Shown piece by piece: positions 5,153-5,704 of a stretch of DNA of 5,704 bases. The position numbers were made by a program, and so were the translations under genes. The stretch comes from Dehalococcoidia bacterium (GTDB lineage: Bacteria; Chloroflexota; Dehalococcoidia; Dehalococcoidales; RBG-16-60-22). Each line of letters opens with the position of its first letter. Position 1 is the first letter of the stretch. The stretch is taken from positions 1 through 5,704 of the forward strand of contig JAUWLN010000113.1 in assembly GCA_030613665.1 (NCBI GenBank). Reading direction: 5' to 3'. The notes beneath the pieces were generated by a model. The model was not told the origin of the DNA and ran no database searches. It saw nothing but the letters and a program-made list of their open reading frames with translations.

Positions 5153-5704
5153 CATAATATCCTGGATTCCGGCGAAATTACCCCGCTCGCCACCGCCCCC
5201 GGCCCGATAAAGGTACGGTCACCAATCATACTGCCGACATTGATGCTGGCGTTTATCCCCGTTTCCACCATATCCCCGATTATGGCGCCCAGCTTACGCC
5301 GGCCGGTATCAGTACCCTGAACGAGTACCGTCTTCTTGTCCAGTCTCAGGTTGGCGATTTTGGTGCCGGCGCCAAGATTACACGACTCGCCGATGACGCT
5401 GTCGCCGGCATAGTTATGGTGGGGAAGTTTACTGTTTCTCATGATGATGCAGTTCTTCACTCCCACCGCGTTGCCGATATGACAGTTGTCCCCGATGGCG
5501 GTGCAGGGCCTGATATAGCAGTTGGGACCAATATCACAGTTCTCCCCGATTATCACCGGTCCAATAATATAGGAACCGGAACGAATGACCGTATTTTTAC
5601 CCACGGAAACGGGCCCTTTCACGACCACGTTTGCCTCCACCTCGCCCGAGTTCTGCGCTTTTAACCCGGCCATCAATGTTTCATTTGCGGTCAGCAAATC
5701 CCAG
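5152..5704 (-). CDS. Bifunctional sugar-1-phosphate nucleotidylyltransferase/acetyltransferase, GlmU-like (N-terminus beyond window)
   Basis: The C-terminal 183 residues of a larger protein. The frame stays open to the right edge and begins with Trp-Asp-Leu-Leu, the end of the nucleotidyltransferase domain (WDIL in the next gene), so a start at the TTG at 5697 would be false. The visible part is a left-handed beta-helix with hexapeptides (VSVGKNTVI, IGENCDIGPNCYI, AIGDNCHIG). It then has KLPHHNYAGDS, NLGAGTKIANLRLD and RRKLGAIIGDMVETGIN, the acetyltransferase pattern of archaeal-type enzymes such as Sulfolobus tokodaii ST0452. The His codon at 5419-5421, Tyr three residues later and Asn 23 residues later match the catalytic His308, Tyr311 and Asn331 as I recall them. 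It should acetylate glucosamine-1-phosphate, and probably uridylylate the product through the missing N-domain. It is the first visible gene of the glm operon and is coupled to its paralogue. Confidence 0.9.
   Translation of the reverse strand, partial: WDLLTANETLMAGLKAQNSGEVEANVVVKGPVSVGKNTVIRSGSYIIGPVIIGENCDIGPNCYIRPCTAIGDNCHIGNAVGVKNCIIMRNSKLPHHNYAGDSVIGESCNLGAGTKIANLRLDKKTVLVQGTDTGRRKLGAIIGDMVETGINASINVGSMIGDRTFIGPGAVASGVISPESRIL

Noticed and set aside
4557..5210. Plus-strand frame of 217 codons opposite the nucleotidylyltransferase
   Set aside because: It is antisense to the conserved nucleotidyltransferase motifs, with no independent support.
5152..5697. Complete 181-codon gene starting at TTG 5697
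   Set aside because: The frame continues to the window edge and encodes the Trp-Asp that precedes this point in the paralogue, so the gene is truncated by the window and not short.

Overview
The window looks like the boundary between a bacterial chromosome and an integrated mobile element. All four recognisable genes, plus one cut by the right edge, lie on the minus strand. The bacterial assignment rests on strong GGAGG ribosome binding sites, the tmRNA remnant and the operon style. The archaeal-type sugar-nucleotide enzymes, the moderate GC and an apparent insertion in ssrA would fit a Chloroflexota/Dehalococcoidia-like genome, but this placement is a guess.

Right part (about 1585-5704, chromosomal, higher GC). 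Read in the direction of transcription, this is an amino-sugar nucleotide operon. It holds a sugar-1-phosphate nucleotidylyltransferase/acetyltransferase cut by the right edge, a second tandem paralogue of it (3966-5141), and glmS (2149-3936). The gaps are 7-10 bp and 29 bp. GlmS makes glucosamine-6-phosphate. After isomerisation by a GlmM that is not in the window, the GlmU-like proteins would acetylate glucosamine-1-phosphate and activate it to UDP-GlcNAc. The two paralogues appear specialised: the upstream copy keeps the acetyltransferase residues, and the downstream copy has lost them but keeps the nucleotidylyltransferase motifs. After a 107-bp gap comes a small DUF454 (YbaN-family) membrane protein (1634-2041).

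Junction (about 1563-1626). A plus-strand TCCCCCGTCTCCACCA resembles the 3' end of a tmRNA gene (ssrA), including its encoded CCA. A good plus-strand rho-independent terminator follows it, yet no plus-strand gene precedes either. The simplest reading is that ssrA once lay here facing the DUF454 gene, and an element integrated into its 3' end and left this scar.

Left part (1 to about 1568, element, lower GC). The only gene is a 477-residue fragment of a Prim-Pol primase-polymerase/helicase, transcribed leftward from the junction and running off the left edge at its Walker B motif. No stop codon lies inside the window, so it shows only as an open frame. Five copies of TGTCAC sit inside it within 237 bp, at 11-, 12- and 22-bp steps and in two reading frames. 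They look like iterons of an origin embedded in the replication gene.
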